From: Geminicoccaceae bacterium
Lineage (GTDB): Bacteria; Pseudomonadota; Alphaproteobacteria; Geminicoccales; Geminicoccaceae
Assembly: GCA_020638495.1 (NCBI GenBank)
Contig: JACKIN010000004.1
Coordinates: forward strand, 186,001-250,000
Reading direction: 5' to 3'
Length of the DNA stretch: 64,000 nucleotides
The notes under the pieces: model-generated
Database searches by the model: none
What the model was told of the DNA's origin: nothing
The model's input: the letters and a program-made list of their open reading frames with translations, nothing else
Made by a program: the position numbers and the translations under genes
Shown here: piece by piece, positions 54,893 to 64,000 of the stretch
Numbering within the stretch: the first letter of the stretch is position 1
Layout of the letters: every line of letters starts with the position of its first letter

Positions 54893-54967
54893 GCGGGCGT
54901 AGCTCAGCGGTAGAGCACGGCGTTTACACCGCCGGTGTCGGAGGTTCGACCCCTTCCGCCCGCACCA
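54893..54967 (+). tRNA. tRNA-Val (anticodon UAC)
   Basis: This is a 75-base cloverleaf. The acceptor stem GCGGGCG pairs with CGCCCGC, with A as discriminator and an encoded CCA. The D arm is GCTC-AGCGGTA-GAGC. The anticodon stem CGGCG/CGCCG encloses the loop TTTACAC, so the anticodon is TAC, reading GUA and GUG valine codons. The T arm contains GGTTCGACCC. It lies between dnaE and rodA. Confidence 0.95.
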
Positions 54968-55003
54968 GGCTCCACTTCTCCCCCGTGACGGCCGAGAGCA
55001 CAG

Positions 55004-56149
55004 TCAGAGATCGGTCGGAAAGCGCGGGATGTTGGTGGTGTGGTGCACGTCGACCGACAGCAGGAAGCCGAAGCCGACGAGCGTGGTGAGCATCGCCGTG
55101 CCGCCATAGGAGATCAGCGGCAAAGGCACGCCGACCACCGGGATCAGGCCCGTCACCATGGCGACGTTGATGAGCACATAGAGAAAGAAATTGATGCCGA
55201 TGCCCATGGCGAGCAACCGCCCGAACTGGTGGGTTGCCCGAAGGGCGACGGCCAGCGACAGGCCGACGACCGCCAGATAGAGCAGCAGCACGATGAGCGC
55301 GCCGACGAAGCCGGTCTCCTCGGCGAGCATGGTGAAGGCGAAATCGGTCTGCTTCTCCGGCAGGAAGCTGAGCTGCGCCTGGCTGCCCATCAGATAGCCC
55401 TTGCCCCAGAACCCGCCCGAGCCGAGCGCTATCTTGCTCTGGATGATGTGGTAGCCGGCGCCGAGCGGGTCGGTCTCGGGATCGAGAAAGGTCAGCACGC
55501 GCTGGCGCTGGTAATCGTGCAGGCCGCTCCAGGCGACCGGCAGGGCGGCGGCGACAGCGGCTATGGCGAGGCCGAACTTCCACAGGCGAACGCCAGCGAG
55601 AAAGAGCAGGGAGCCGCCGACGGCGAGCAGCATGATGCTCGTGCCGAGGTCCGGCTGCTTGAGGACGAGGAGCGCCGGCAGGCCGATCATCGCCAAGGGG
55701 GGCAGCAGATAGAGCGGCCGCTTGACCTCGTCGAGATAGGCGCTGTGGAAATAGCGGGCGAGGCAGAGCACGAGACCGATCTTCATCAGCTCCGAGGGCT
55801 GGATCTGGACGAAGCCGAGGTCGACCCAACGCTGCGCGCCCTTGTTGATCTCGCCCAGGATCTCGACACCGACCAGCATGGCGAAGGCACCGCCATAAAG
55901 CACATAGGCCCAGCGGTACCAGAAGCGGATGTCGATCAGCGCCACGGTCAGCATCACGACGAGGCCGAAGGCGAGCCGCGCACCGTGGCGCCAGGCCCAG
56001 GGCTGGTGGTTGCCGCCGCCGGCCGAATAGAGGACGAGATAGCCGACGCAGCCGATCAGCAGGAGCAGGGCGACGAACGGCCAGTGCAGCGACGCCAGCT
56101 TCTCGGCGAAGCGCAGCTCCTGCGGGCGGATGCGGACCCGGCTCGCCAT
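55004..56149 (-). CDS. rodA: Rod-shape determining glycosyltransferase RodA
   Basis: The product has 381 residues and is a SEDS-family peptidoglycan polymerase with about ten membrane helices. It has the conserved segment RWVDLGFVQIQPSELMKI and, near the end, PVVGVPLPLISYGGTA. It works with PBP2 in lateral wall growth. It is the last gene of the minus-strand mreB-mreC-mreD-mrdA-rodA cluster, 32 bases after mrdA. Confidence 0.96.
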   Translation of the reverse strand: MASRVRIRPQELRFAEKLASLHWPFVALLLLIGCVGYLVLYSAGGGNHQPWAWRHGARLAFGLVVMLTVALIDIRFWYRWAYVLYGGAFAMLVGVEILGEINKGAQRWVDLGFVQIQPSELMKIGLVLCLARYFHSAYLDEVKRPLYLLPPLAMIGLPALLVLKQPDLGTSIMLLAVGGSLLFLAGVRLWKFGLAIAAVAAALPVAWSGLHDYQRQRVLTFLDPETDPLGAGYHIIQSKIALGSGGFWGKGYLMGSQAQLSFLPEKQTDFAFTMLAEETGFVGALIVLLLYLAVVGLSLAVALRATHQFGRLLAMGIGINFFLYVLINVAMVTGLIPVVGVPLPLISYGGTAMLTTLVGFGFLLSVDVHHTTNIPRFPTDL

Positions 56150-56181
56150 GGCTCAGTCGAATCCGACCTTCATTGGGCCAC

Positions 56182-58020
56182 TCACAGGCTGGCCGCCACG
56201 GTGGCGACCCCGGGGCCGATCTCGAGCACCCTGGTCATGATGTCCCGGACGATCGGGGCCGCCGCACCACTGCCGCTCTGGCCGTGCTCGACGATCACCG
56301 AGACCGCATAGCGCGGGTGGTCGGTCGGCGCGAAGGCGACGAAGAGAGCGTGGTGGCGATGCTCCCAGGGCCGGTCCTTGCGCTTGTGCAGATTGGCCGC
56401 GCGCTCCGCCCGGGTGATCCGCCGCACCTGCGAGGTGCCGGACTTGCCCGCCATCTGCACACCCTCGAGTGTCAGGCGTTGCCGATAGGCCGTGCCACGC
56501 TGGCTGTTGACCACCATGGACATGCCCTTGAGCACATGATCGAGGGAAGCCTGGGACACGCCGACCGAGCCGACCGCCGGTGGCTCGGCGGCGGGGTCGC
56601 GGTAGAACCAGGGCGTGACGGCTCGCCCGCCATTGCACAGGCGGGCGGTCATGATGGCGAGCTGCAAGGGCGTGGCCAGCATGTAGCCCTGGCCGATGCC
56701 GATCACCAGCGTCTCGCCCTTCTGCCAGGGCTCGCCCAGGGTCTCGCGCTTCCATTGGCTGGTCGGCACCAGACCCGGCTGCTCGCCCGGCAGGTCGAGC
56801 CCGAGCGGCGCACCCAGACCGAAGCGCCGCGCCATGGCGGCGATGCCGTCGACACCGACCCGTCGCGCCAGATCGTAGAAATAGACGTCGCAGGACTGGG
56901 CGATCGCCTCGTGCAACGCGACCCGGCCGTGGCTCTTCCAGCAATGGAACTTCGCATTGCCGAGGCTGACACTGCCGCCGCAGAAGACGTCGTAGCTGGG
57001 CGTCACCAGGCCGGCCTCGAGCGCCGCCAGGGCCACCATCATCTTGAAGGTGGAGCCGGGCGGGTACTGGCCGCGAATCGACTTGTTGACGAGGGGGGTG
57101 CGCGGGTTGTCGCGCCATTCCTTCCATTGCTGGTGCGACAGGCGACCGGTGAAGGCGGCGGGGTCGTAGCTCGGCACCGAGGCCAGGGCCAGGACGGCGC
57201 CGGTATCGACATCGACCACGACAGCACTCGCCGAGAGCTCGCTCGAGAGGCGCTCGTAGCAGAACAGCTGCAGCTCGGCGTCGAGCGAGAGCTGGAGGTC
57301 GGCGCCGCTGATCCCGTCGTCGCGGTCGAGCTCGCGGATCTCGCGGCCGATGGCGTTGACCTCGATCCGGCTGCGGCCGGCCCGGCCGCGCAGCAGATGG
57401 TCGTGCGCCTTCTCGATGCCGTTCTTGCCGATGCGGAACTCGGGCAGCCGCATCAGCGGATCGGGGTCCTCGGCCTGCTCCTCGGGGCTGACCGGCCCGA
57501 CATAGCCCAGCACATGGGCCAGCACGTCGGCGTGGGGATATTCGCGCAGCAGGGTGGAATCGAGCACGACGCCCGGGAGATGCGGGCTGTGCACGGCGAC
57601 GGTGGTGACCTCGTCCCAGCTCAGCCCCTCGCGCACCAGGACGGGCACGAAGGCGCGCTGGGCGCGGGCGGTCTTCAGGATCTCGTCGATCTGGGCCTGG
57701 TCGAGAGGAATGAGGCGGGCGAGATCGAGCAGGGTTTTGGCCAGATCCGGCGTGTTCTCGCGGACGATGCGCAGGCGGTAGCTCGGCACGTTGCGCGCCA
57801 GCACGCGACCCTCGCGATCGAAGATGCGGCCCCGTGGTGGCACGATCAGCCGCTGGTTGACCCGGTTCTCCTCGGCGAGCAGAGCATAGCGTGAGGCGTC
57901 GTCCACCTGCAGCTGCCAGAGCCGCCCGGCCAGCAGGCCGAAGAGGCCGACCTGGGCGGCGCCGACCACGAGGGCCCGGCGGGTGAAGGTGCGGGTGCGG
58001 TCAGCCGCGTGATGCTGCAT
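56182..58020 (-). CDS. mrdA: Penicillin-binding protein 2 (transpeptidase)
   Basis: The product is a 612-residue class B PBP. It has an N-terminal membrane anchor (ALVVGAAQVGLFGLLAG), a dimerisation/pedestal domain starting PPRGRIFDREG, and a transpeptidase domain with the nucleophile Ser in PGSTFKM, SCD as the second motif in AQSCDVY and KSGT as the third. It cross-links peptidoglycan in the elongasome with RodA. Its start overlaps the mreD end by 20 bases. Confidence 0.95.
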   Translation of the reverse strand: MQHHAADRTRTFTRRALVVGAAQVGLFGLLAGRLWQLQVDDASRYALLAEENRVNQRLIVPPRGRIFDREGRVLARNVPSYRLRIVRENTPDLAKTLLDLARLIPLDQAQIDEILKTARAQRAFVPVLVREGLSWDEVTTVAVHSPHLPGVVLDSTLLREYPHADVLAHVLGYVGPVSPEEQAEDPDPLMRLPEFRIGKNGIEKAHDHLLRGRAGRSRIEVNAIGREIRELDRDDGISGADLQLSLDAELQLFCYERLSSELSASAVVVDVDTGAVLALASVPSYDPAAFTGRLSHQQWKEWRDNPRTPLVNKSIRGQYPPGSTFKMMVALAALEAGLVTPSYDVFCGGSVSLGNAKFHCWKSHGRVALHEAIAQSCDVYFYDLARRVGVDGIAAMARRFGLGAPLGLDLPGEQPGLVPTSQWKRETLGEPWQKGETLVIGIGQGYMLATPLQLAIMTARLCNGGRAVTPWFYRDPAAEPPAVGSVGVSQASLDHVLKGMSMVVNSQRGTAYRQRLTLEGVQMAGKSGTSQVRRITRAERAANLHKRKDRPWEHRHHALFVAFAPTDHPRYAVSVIVEHGQSGSGAAAPIVRDIMTRVLEIGPGVATVAASL

Positions 58021-58552
58021 GGCTCGGCTTCGGCAGGACAGGCAGGAGAAAGGCGAGGGCGAGGCTCACCAGGGGATAGGCGGCGATGGTGAGCAGGATT
58101 TCGAACAGCACCGGACGCAGCGGCAGGGCCTCCTGCCAGAAGAGGCAGGCGATCACCCAGCGCAGCCCGAGCAGCAGCATGGCCACGAGACAGAAGCACG
58201 CCCAGAGCACGGCGAACGAGCGGCTGGAGAGGAATCGGCGCGGGGCCAGCAGCACCAGCCGCGTGGCGAAGAGGGCGAGGGCGGTGAGACCGAGCGGCAT
58301 GCCGGAAGCGGCATCGAGCAGCAAGGTGAGGATGAGGGTGAGGCCGTTGCCGAGCAGGTCCGGGCGCTGCACCGTCCAGTAGAAGATCGCGGCGAGGCTG
58401 AGCAGCGGTGCGATGGTTGTCGGGGCGGCGCTCGGCAGGGGCGCCAGGTCGACGCAGATCAGCACGAAGACCGAGAGGAAGGGGAGGGCGGCGCGGGCCA
58501 GATCGCCCGGTCGACCGCTCGCCACGATGCCGCCCTGGCCGAAGCCCGTCAT
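58001..58552 (-). CDS. mreD: Rod-shape determining protein MreD
   Basis: The product is 183 residues with five or six membrane segments and few polar loops, as usual for MreD. The ATG at 58552 overlaps the mreC stop (ATGA), and the gene runs into mrdA. Identity rests on topology, size and cluster position more than on motifs. Confidence 0.88.
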   Translation of the reverse strand: MTGFGQGGIVASGRPGDLARAALPFLSVFVLICVDLAPLPSAAPTTIAPLLSLAAIFYWTVQRPDLLGNGLTLILTLLLDAASGMPLGLTALALFATRLVLLAPRRFLSSRSFAVLWACFCLVAMLLLGLRWVIACLFWQEALPLRPVLFEILLTIAAYPLVSLALAFLLPVLPKPSHAASRG

Positions 58553-59529
58553 CCGCCGACCAGCCCGACAAGCGCCCCCGGCTGGCCGATCCCCCGCAGG
58601 TCGGCCCCGCCTTGATCGGCCAGCGCCGGCTCCGGCTCGAGCTCGGGCGCGGTTGGCTCCAGGCCGCCATCCGTGTCGCTTTCGGGCGCTGGCAGCGGGG
58701 CGTGCCGGAGGACCGAGACGAAATCGACCGTCGGCCACTCGACGAAGGTCCTGACGGCGACCCGGCCGCCATCGATCCGGGCGATCTCGCCGATCATCAG
58801 CCCCGGCGGCAGGACCCCGCCCTTGCCCGAGGTCATGACCCGGTCGCCGATCGCGAAGCGCGGGTTCATCGGCAGGAACTGCAGCTTGGGCTCGGCGGTG
58901 TTGTCGCCGGCGAGCAGCGCCTGATCGCCTGACCGTTCGATGATCACGGGCAACTTCGAGTTGAAATCGGTGAGCAGCAGCACTCGGGCGGAACGGGCCC
59001 CCACATCGATGATCCGGCCGACCATGCCCTGCGGCGTCAGCACCGCCATGCCGACCTCGATGGCGTGGTCGCGGCCGGCGTCGATCAGCCGGGTATGGAC
59101 GAACGGGCCGGCGGAATCGGCGACGATCTGCGCCGTCGTCAGTGCGGTCTCGGGGGTCGCCGTGGTCATGTCGAGCATGGTGCGCAGCGAGCGGTTCTCG
59201 ACCGTCAGCCACACCGCGCGAGACTGCCATTCGAGCAGGCGGCGATTTTCTGCCCGCAGCCGCTCGTTCTCGGCGCGCACGGCGAGGAGCGCGCCGATCT
59301 GATCGCCGATCCGGCGGGTGAGGGCGATCGGCTCGCGCACCAGGGCGACCGCCGGCACCATGCGATCGGCAATGCCATCGGTCACCACCTCGATGACGCG
59401 CACATTGAACCGGACGAGCACCAGGAGCAGCACCGCGACCCCGATGACGGCGACCAGCACCGGTCGCTCGCCAGCGGCGCGCAACGCGGTCCCGAATTGG
59501 ACGAATCGGTCGACGAAGGCGATCTTCAC
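58549..59529 (-). CDS. mreC: Rod-shape determining protein MreC
   Basis: The product has about 326 residues: an N-terminal membrane helix (PVLVAVIGVAVLLLVLV), a coiled coil (RAENERLRAENRRLLEW) and a periplasmic double beta-barrel (GPFVHTRLIDAGRDHAIEVG, GDRVMTSGKGGVLPPG), followed by an acidic Pro-rich tail. I start at GTG 59529 because it gives the usual short cytoplasmic leader; a TTG 63 bases upstream is the alternative. It links MreB to PBP2. Confidence 0.92.
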   Translation of the reverse strand: MKIAFVDRFVQFGTALRAAGERPVLVAVIGVAVLLLVLVRFNVRVIEVVTDGIADRMVPAVALVREPIALTRRIGDQIGALLAVRAENERLRAENRRLLEWQSRAVWLTVENRSLRTMLDMTTATPETALTTAQIVADSAGPFVHTRLIDAGRDHAIEVGMAVLTPQGMVGRIIDVGARSARVLLLTDFNSKLPVIIERSGDQALLAGDNTAEPKLQFLPMNPRFAIGDRVMTSGKGGVLPPGLMIGEIARIDGGRVAVRTFVEWPTVDFVSVLRHAPLPAPESDTDGGLEPTAPELEPEPALADQGGADLRGIGQPGALVGLVGG

Positions 59530-59674
59530 TGTCTTGCCGCACGCTGCGATGACGGGTGACAGACTAGCACGAGCAACGTCGCCTGGTGGCAACCAAGCGT
59601 TGGGTCATCTGCCGCCTGAGGATGGTATGTCACCCACCGGCAACAAAGGGTTAACGGCACCATCGGCCGACTGC

Positions 59675-60715
59675 TCAATAGGCCGTGTGCAGGACGTGCT
59701 TGAGCCCCTTCATGTCCTCGAGGCAGCGCCCGGTGCCGAGCGCCACGCAGTTCAAGGGCTCGTCGGCCTGGCTCACCGGCAGGCCGGTCGAGTGGCGCAG
59801 GACGAAATCGAGATTGCCGAGCAGCGAGCCGCCGCCGGTGAGCACGATGCCCTTGTCGACGATGTCGGCCGAAAGCTCCGGGGCGGTGTGCTCGAGCGCC
59901 ACCTTGACCGCCTCGATGATGGCGTTGACCGGCTCGGCCAGGCTCTCGGCGATCTGCCGCTGGCTGATGACGATCTCCTTGGGGACGCCGTTCATCAGGT
60001 CGCGGCCCTTGATCTCCATGACCTCGCCATTGCCGTCCTCGGGCAGGCAGGCAGAGCCGATCCGCTTCTTGATGTTCTCGGCCGTGGCCTCGCCGATCAG
60101 CAGGCTGTGGTTGCGCCGCACATAGTTGATGATCGCCTCGTCCATCTTGTTGCCGCCGACCCGGATCGAGCGGGCATAGACGATGCCGCCCAAGGACAGG
60201 ATCGCCACCTCGGTGGTGCCACCGCCGATATCGACGACCATCGAGCCGGTGGGCTCGGTGACCGGCAGGCCGGCCCCGATGGCCGCGGCCATCGGCTCCT
60301 CGATCAGGTGCACGCGTCGGGCCCCCGCTGCCTCGGCCGCCTCCTGGATGGCACGCCGCTCGACCGCGGTGGAGCCCGAAGGCACGCAGATGATGACCTG
60401 GGGGCTGGCGAAGCCGCGCCGGTTGTTCACCTTGCGGATGAAGTGCTTGATCATCTCCTCGGCGACCTCGAAATCGGCGATGACGCCGTCGCGCAAGGGG
60501 CGGATCGCCTCGATGTTGCCGGGCGTGCGGCCGACCATCTCCTTGGCCTCGAGGCCAACGGCCAGGACCTGCTTGCGGCCTTTCATGGTGGCGATGGCGA
60601 CGACCGAGGGCTCGTTCAGGACGATCCCCCGCCCCTTCATGTAAACGAGCGTGTTGGCCGTGCCGAGATCGATGGCGAGGTCGGCTGAGAAGAGACCGAG
60701 AAGGCGCGAGAACAT
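59675..60715 (-). CDS. mreB: Rod-shape determining actin homologue MreB
   Basis: The product has 346 residues and starts MFSRLLGLFSADLAIDLGTA, whose N-terminal amphipathic part binds the membrane. It carries the actin-fold phosphate motifs DLGTANTLVY and VVDIGGGTTEVA and the adenosine motif GIVLTGGGSLLGNL. It polymerises into filaments that steer cell-wall synthesis. It heads the rod-shape cluster; 145 bases separate it from mreC, enough for a second promoter. Confidence 0.96.
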   Translation of the reverse strand: MFSRLLGLFSADLAIDLGTANTLVYMKGRGIVLNEPSVVAIATMKGRKQVLAVGLEAKEMVGRTPGNIEAIRPLRDGVIADFEVAEEMIKHFIRKVNNRRGFASPQVIICVPSGSTAVERRAIQEAAEAAGARRVHLIEEPMAAAIGAGLPVTEPTGSMVVDIGGGTTEVAILSLGGIVYARSIRVGGNKMDEAIINYVRRNHSLLIGEATAENIKKRIGSACLPEDGNGEVMEIKGRDLMNGVPKEIVISQRQIAESLAEPVNAIIEAVKVALEHTAPELSADIVDKGIVLTGGGSLLGNLDFVLRHSTGLPVSQADEPLNCVALGTGRCLEDMKGLKHVLHTAY

Positions 60716-60820
60716 GGGTGCGGGATCCGCTCCGTGATCGGCGATGGGGGAGGTGGGCACGGCTCGAGCCGCACCCCTGCCGACCCGGGGGGCGGGAACG
60801 CGACCCGGGTCGAAACACGC

Positions 60821-60845
60821 AACGGGGGTGCCGAGGCACCCCCGT
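60821..60845 (-). terminator. Terminator hairpin after leuA
   Basis: ACGGGGGTGC, loop CGAG, GCACCCCCGT forms a perfect 10-bp stem; on the minus strand it is followed by TGCGTGTTTCG. It lies 88 bases after the leuA stop and before mreB, separating the two transcripts. Confidence 0.65.
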
Positions 60846-60932
60846 CAACGATGATCGGGATACTGACGCGGAGGCGAGTGGCGGGCTGGCGCGCCGCGGT
60901 CCCCAGGGAGAGCCGAGCCAAGCCCGCCAGCC

Positions 60933-62537
<1,605 letters not shown>

Positions 62538-62569
62538 GATGCTGGCTCTCGTGCGTGGCTGACGTTGCG

Positions 62570-62621
62570 GTTCGAACTCGACCCCTGAGCGCACGCGTGT
62601 TCGAACGGGCGGGCTCAGGGG
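62570..62621 (-). promoter_or_regulatory. Putative leuA attenuator-like alternative hairpins
   Basis: In transcript order the segments are CCCCTGAGC (62621-62613, containing the leader stop), GTTCGAAC (62606-62599), GCTCAGGGG (62590-62582) and GTTCGAAC (62577-62570). The first can pair only with the third and the second only with the fourth, and the two pairings exclude each other. No U-run follows the last segment, so termination may be rho-dependent, or the switch may act on leuA translation 33 bases further on. Confidence 0.5.
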
Positions 62622-62737
62622 CAGGTAAGTCGAAGCCGCAGCGAGAGAACCCGGTCAGCGAGCGGCGCGCACAGGCCGGCGACAGCGGTGCTTGCCGCTT
62701 GCCGAAGACCCCGAGTGTCGTGCCCGTGCATCGTCAT
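62615..62737 (-). CDS. Probable leuA leader peptide (40 aa)
   Basis: A small frame starts MTMHGHDTRG (ATG 62737, or 62731) with AAAGGTG upstream, and ends RVLSLRLRLTCP at a TGA inside the first attenuator segment. Seven of 40 residues are Leu, four of them among the last ten, including two CTT codons that are rare in this genome. A Leu-rich end immediately before competing hairpins is the layout of leader-peptide attenuation of leucine genes. No protein function is implied. Confidence 0.5.
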   Translation of the reverse strand: MTMHGHDTRGLRQAASTAVAGLCAPLADRVLSLRLRLTCP

Positions 62738-62799
62738 GACCACCTTTGCCGGCATCATCCTGGCCGGCAACCCGGGTGGATGGTGTCGATAGTCCCGAG

Positions 62800-62829
62800 G
62801 ATATGCCGTCAAAGTTACCGAATTGTAAA
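62800..62829 (-). promoter_or_regulatory. Weak candidate promoter of leuA leader
   Basis: On the minus strand TTTACA (62829-62824) and CATATC (62805-62800) are 18 bases apart, about 60 bases before the leader start. The -10 match is only three of six. The rest of 62738-63002 holds no recognisable gene. Confidence 0.3.
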
Positions 62830-63002
62830 GCAGCTTGATCGCCCCATCAGCGAACCCGGCCGGGGAAGGTCGCCCTGTCGGTTGTGCCGGGCAGCGGTGT
62901 GGATCACCTGCCGAGGCTTGCGGCGGCGGGCCGATCCGGGCAAGTCGTGCGGACGGGCAAGTGCCGAGGCTGGGACGGGCCGCGACCCGACAGGAGGAAC
63001 GG

Positions 63003-64000
63003 ATGACGACGACGAGACGCTCCGGCGGCGAGATCCTGATCGACGAGCTGGTGCGGCACGGCACCGATCGGATCTTCGGCGTGCCCGGCGAAAGCTATCT
63101 GGCAGCGCTCGACGCGCTGCATGGCCGCAACGACATCGCCTTCGTCATCTGTCGCCAGGAGGGTGGTGCCGCGATGATGGCGGAAGCCGATGGCAAGCTC
63201 ACCGGGCGGCCGGGCGTCTGCTTCGTCACCCGCGGGCCGGGTGCCACCAATGCGTCGGCCGGGGTCCATATCGCCCGCCAGGATTCGACACCGATGATCC
63301 TGCTGGTCGGCCAGATCGCCCGCGAGGCGCGCGACCGCGAGGCCTTCCAGGAGGTCGACTACCGGCAGATGTTCGGCGGCATCGCCAAATGGGTCGCCGA
63401 GATCGAGGATGCGCGGCGGATCCCGGAATATCTGCACCGCGCCTTCATGACCGCCACCACCGGCCGGCCGGGGCCGGTGGTCCTGGCCCTGCCCGAGGAC
63501 ATGCTGACCGACGAGGTGATGACCGAGCCCGGCCGGCCCTGGCAGCAGGTGCGGGCCCATCCCGACCCGGCAGCGGTCGAGACGACCATGACCTGGCTCG
63601 GCGAGGCCGAGCGGCCGCTCGTCATCCTCGGCGGCGGCGGCTGGGACCAGGATGCGGTGACGGCATTGCGCCGGTTCGTCGAGGCGAACGACCTGCCGAC
63701 CGCCGTCGGCTTCCGCCGCCAGGACTACCTCGACAACACGCATCGCTGCTATGTCGGTGACATCGGCATCGGCGCCAACCCGAAGCTGCTCGAGCGGCTC
63801 GACCATGCCGATCTCCTCCTGGTCATCGGTGCCCGGCTCGGCGAGATGACGAGCGACGGCTACACCAGGCTCGGCCTGCCACGACCGAAGCAGCGCATGA
63901 TCCAGGTGCTCAACGGGCCGGAGGAGCTCGGTCGGGTCTACCAGCCGGACCTCCTGATCCAGGCGAGCCCCGGGCCTTTCGTCGAGGCCCTGGCGGCACG
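63003..64000 (+). CDS. Thiamine-diphosphate-dependent enzyme, acetolactate synthase-like (3' end cut)
   Basis: The frame is open to the right edge, showing about 332 residues. The Pyr domain has GVPGESYLAALDAL, the catalytic Glu in CRQEGGAAMMAEA and FVTRGPGATNASAGVH; the central domain begins near residue 190 (RPLVILGGGGWD). The C-terminal PP domain with the ThDP motif is outside the window. It belongs to the acetolactate synthase/benzoylformate decarboxylase family; the specific reaction is uncertain. AGGAGG precedes ATG 63003. It is divergent from leuA. Confidence 0.9.
   Translation, partial: MTTTRRSGGEILIDELVRHGTDRIFGVPGESYLAALDALHGRNDIAFVICRQEGGAAMMAEADGKLTGRPGVCFVTRGPGATNASAGVHIARQDSTPMILLVGQIAREARDREAFQEVDYRQMFGGIAKWVAEIEDARRIPEYLHRAFMTATTGRPGPVVLALPEDMLTDEVMTEPGRPWQQVRAHPDPAAVETTMTWLGEAERPLVILGGGGWDQDAVTALRRFVEANDLPTAVGFRRQDYLDNTHRCYVGDIGIGANPKLLERLDHADLLLVIGARLGEMTSDGYTRLGLPRPKQRMIQVLNGPEELGRVYQPDLLIQASPGPFVEALAA

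Overview
The window is a GC-rich chromosomal segment of an alphaproteobacterium. Several features point that way: hrcA-grpE, a UPF0335/DUF2312 protein, an ethylmalonyl-CoA pathway cluster (ecm, ccr, mcd), the order leuA-mreB-mreC-mreD-mrdA-rodA, and a short class II prolyl-tRNA synthetase followed by lolC/E-lolD-dnaE. A Rhodospirillales or Geminicoccales-type genome is my best guess, from gene order and family content only. Genes are dense, with many 4-base ATGA overlaps, GTG and TTG starts, and convergent genes that overlap at their ends.

Region 1 (1-15.6 kb) is catabolic. It holds a creatininase-family hydrolase (cut by the window edge), an M81/MlrC-type metallopeptidase, and a complete peptide-type ABC importer whose first ATPase gene carries several indels. 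These are followed by a RidA protein, an amidohydrolase/deacetylase, an aldehyde dehydrogenase, a 3-hydroxyisobutyrate-dehydrogenase-like enzyme, a GntR/FCD regulator, a DapA-family lyase with an atypical active site, a tiny membrane protein and an amidase. Together they suggest import and stepwise breakdown of an unidentified amide or peptide-like compound.

Region 2 (15.6-19.0 kb) is a TRAP transporter locus (dctP, dctQ, dctM on the minus strand) full of frameshifts. It is bounded by two direct copies of the first 233 bp of dctM. It is either a decayed remnant of two tandem TRAP operons or a badly resolved assembly region.

Region 3 (19.0-31.1 kb) holds a MATE exporter, a sterol-desaturase-type hydroxylase, an Hsp20 gene with a ROSE-like RNA thermometer, a polyamine/gamma-glutamyl module (PuuD-, PuuA- and class III aminotransferase-like), uppP, mgtE, a hydantoinase/oxoprolinase and an MFS transporter.

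Region 4 (31.1-38.1 kb) has a small RRM RNA-binding protein, hrcA-grpE, argG, then an AT-richer stretch carrying a PD-(D/E)XK-like protein, a SAM methyltransferase and radC.

Region 5 (38.2-44.2 kb) is an ethylmalonyl-CoA cluster. ecm is divergent from a ccr gene whose product has an N-terminal helix-turn-helix domain joined by an Ala/Pro linker to the whole enzyme; mcd follows. This fusion is the most unusual protein in the window.

Region 6 (44.2-47.9 kb) contains a 265-bp MITE-like element (33-bp inverted repeats, TAA target duplication) that ends 6 bases before the start codon of a multi-PAS GGDEF-EAL protein.

Region 7 (47.9-64 kb) is housekeeping: proS, lolC/E, lolD, dnaE, tRNA-Val(UAC), the rod-shape cluster, leuA with a probable Leu-rich leader peptide and two mutually exclusive hairpins, and a thiamine-diphosphate enzyme cut by the right edge.
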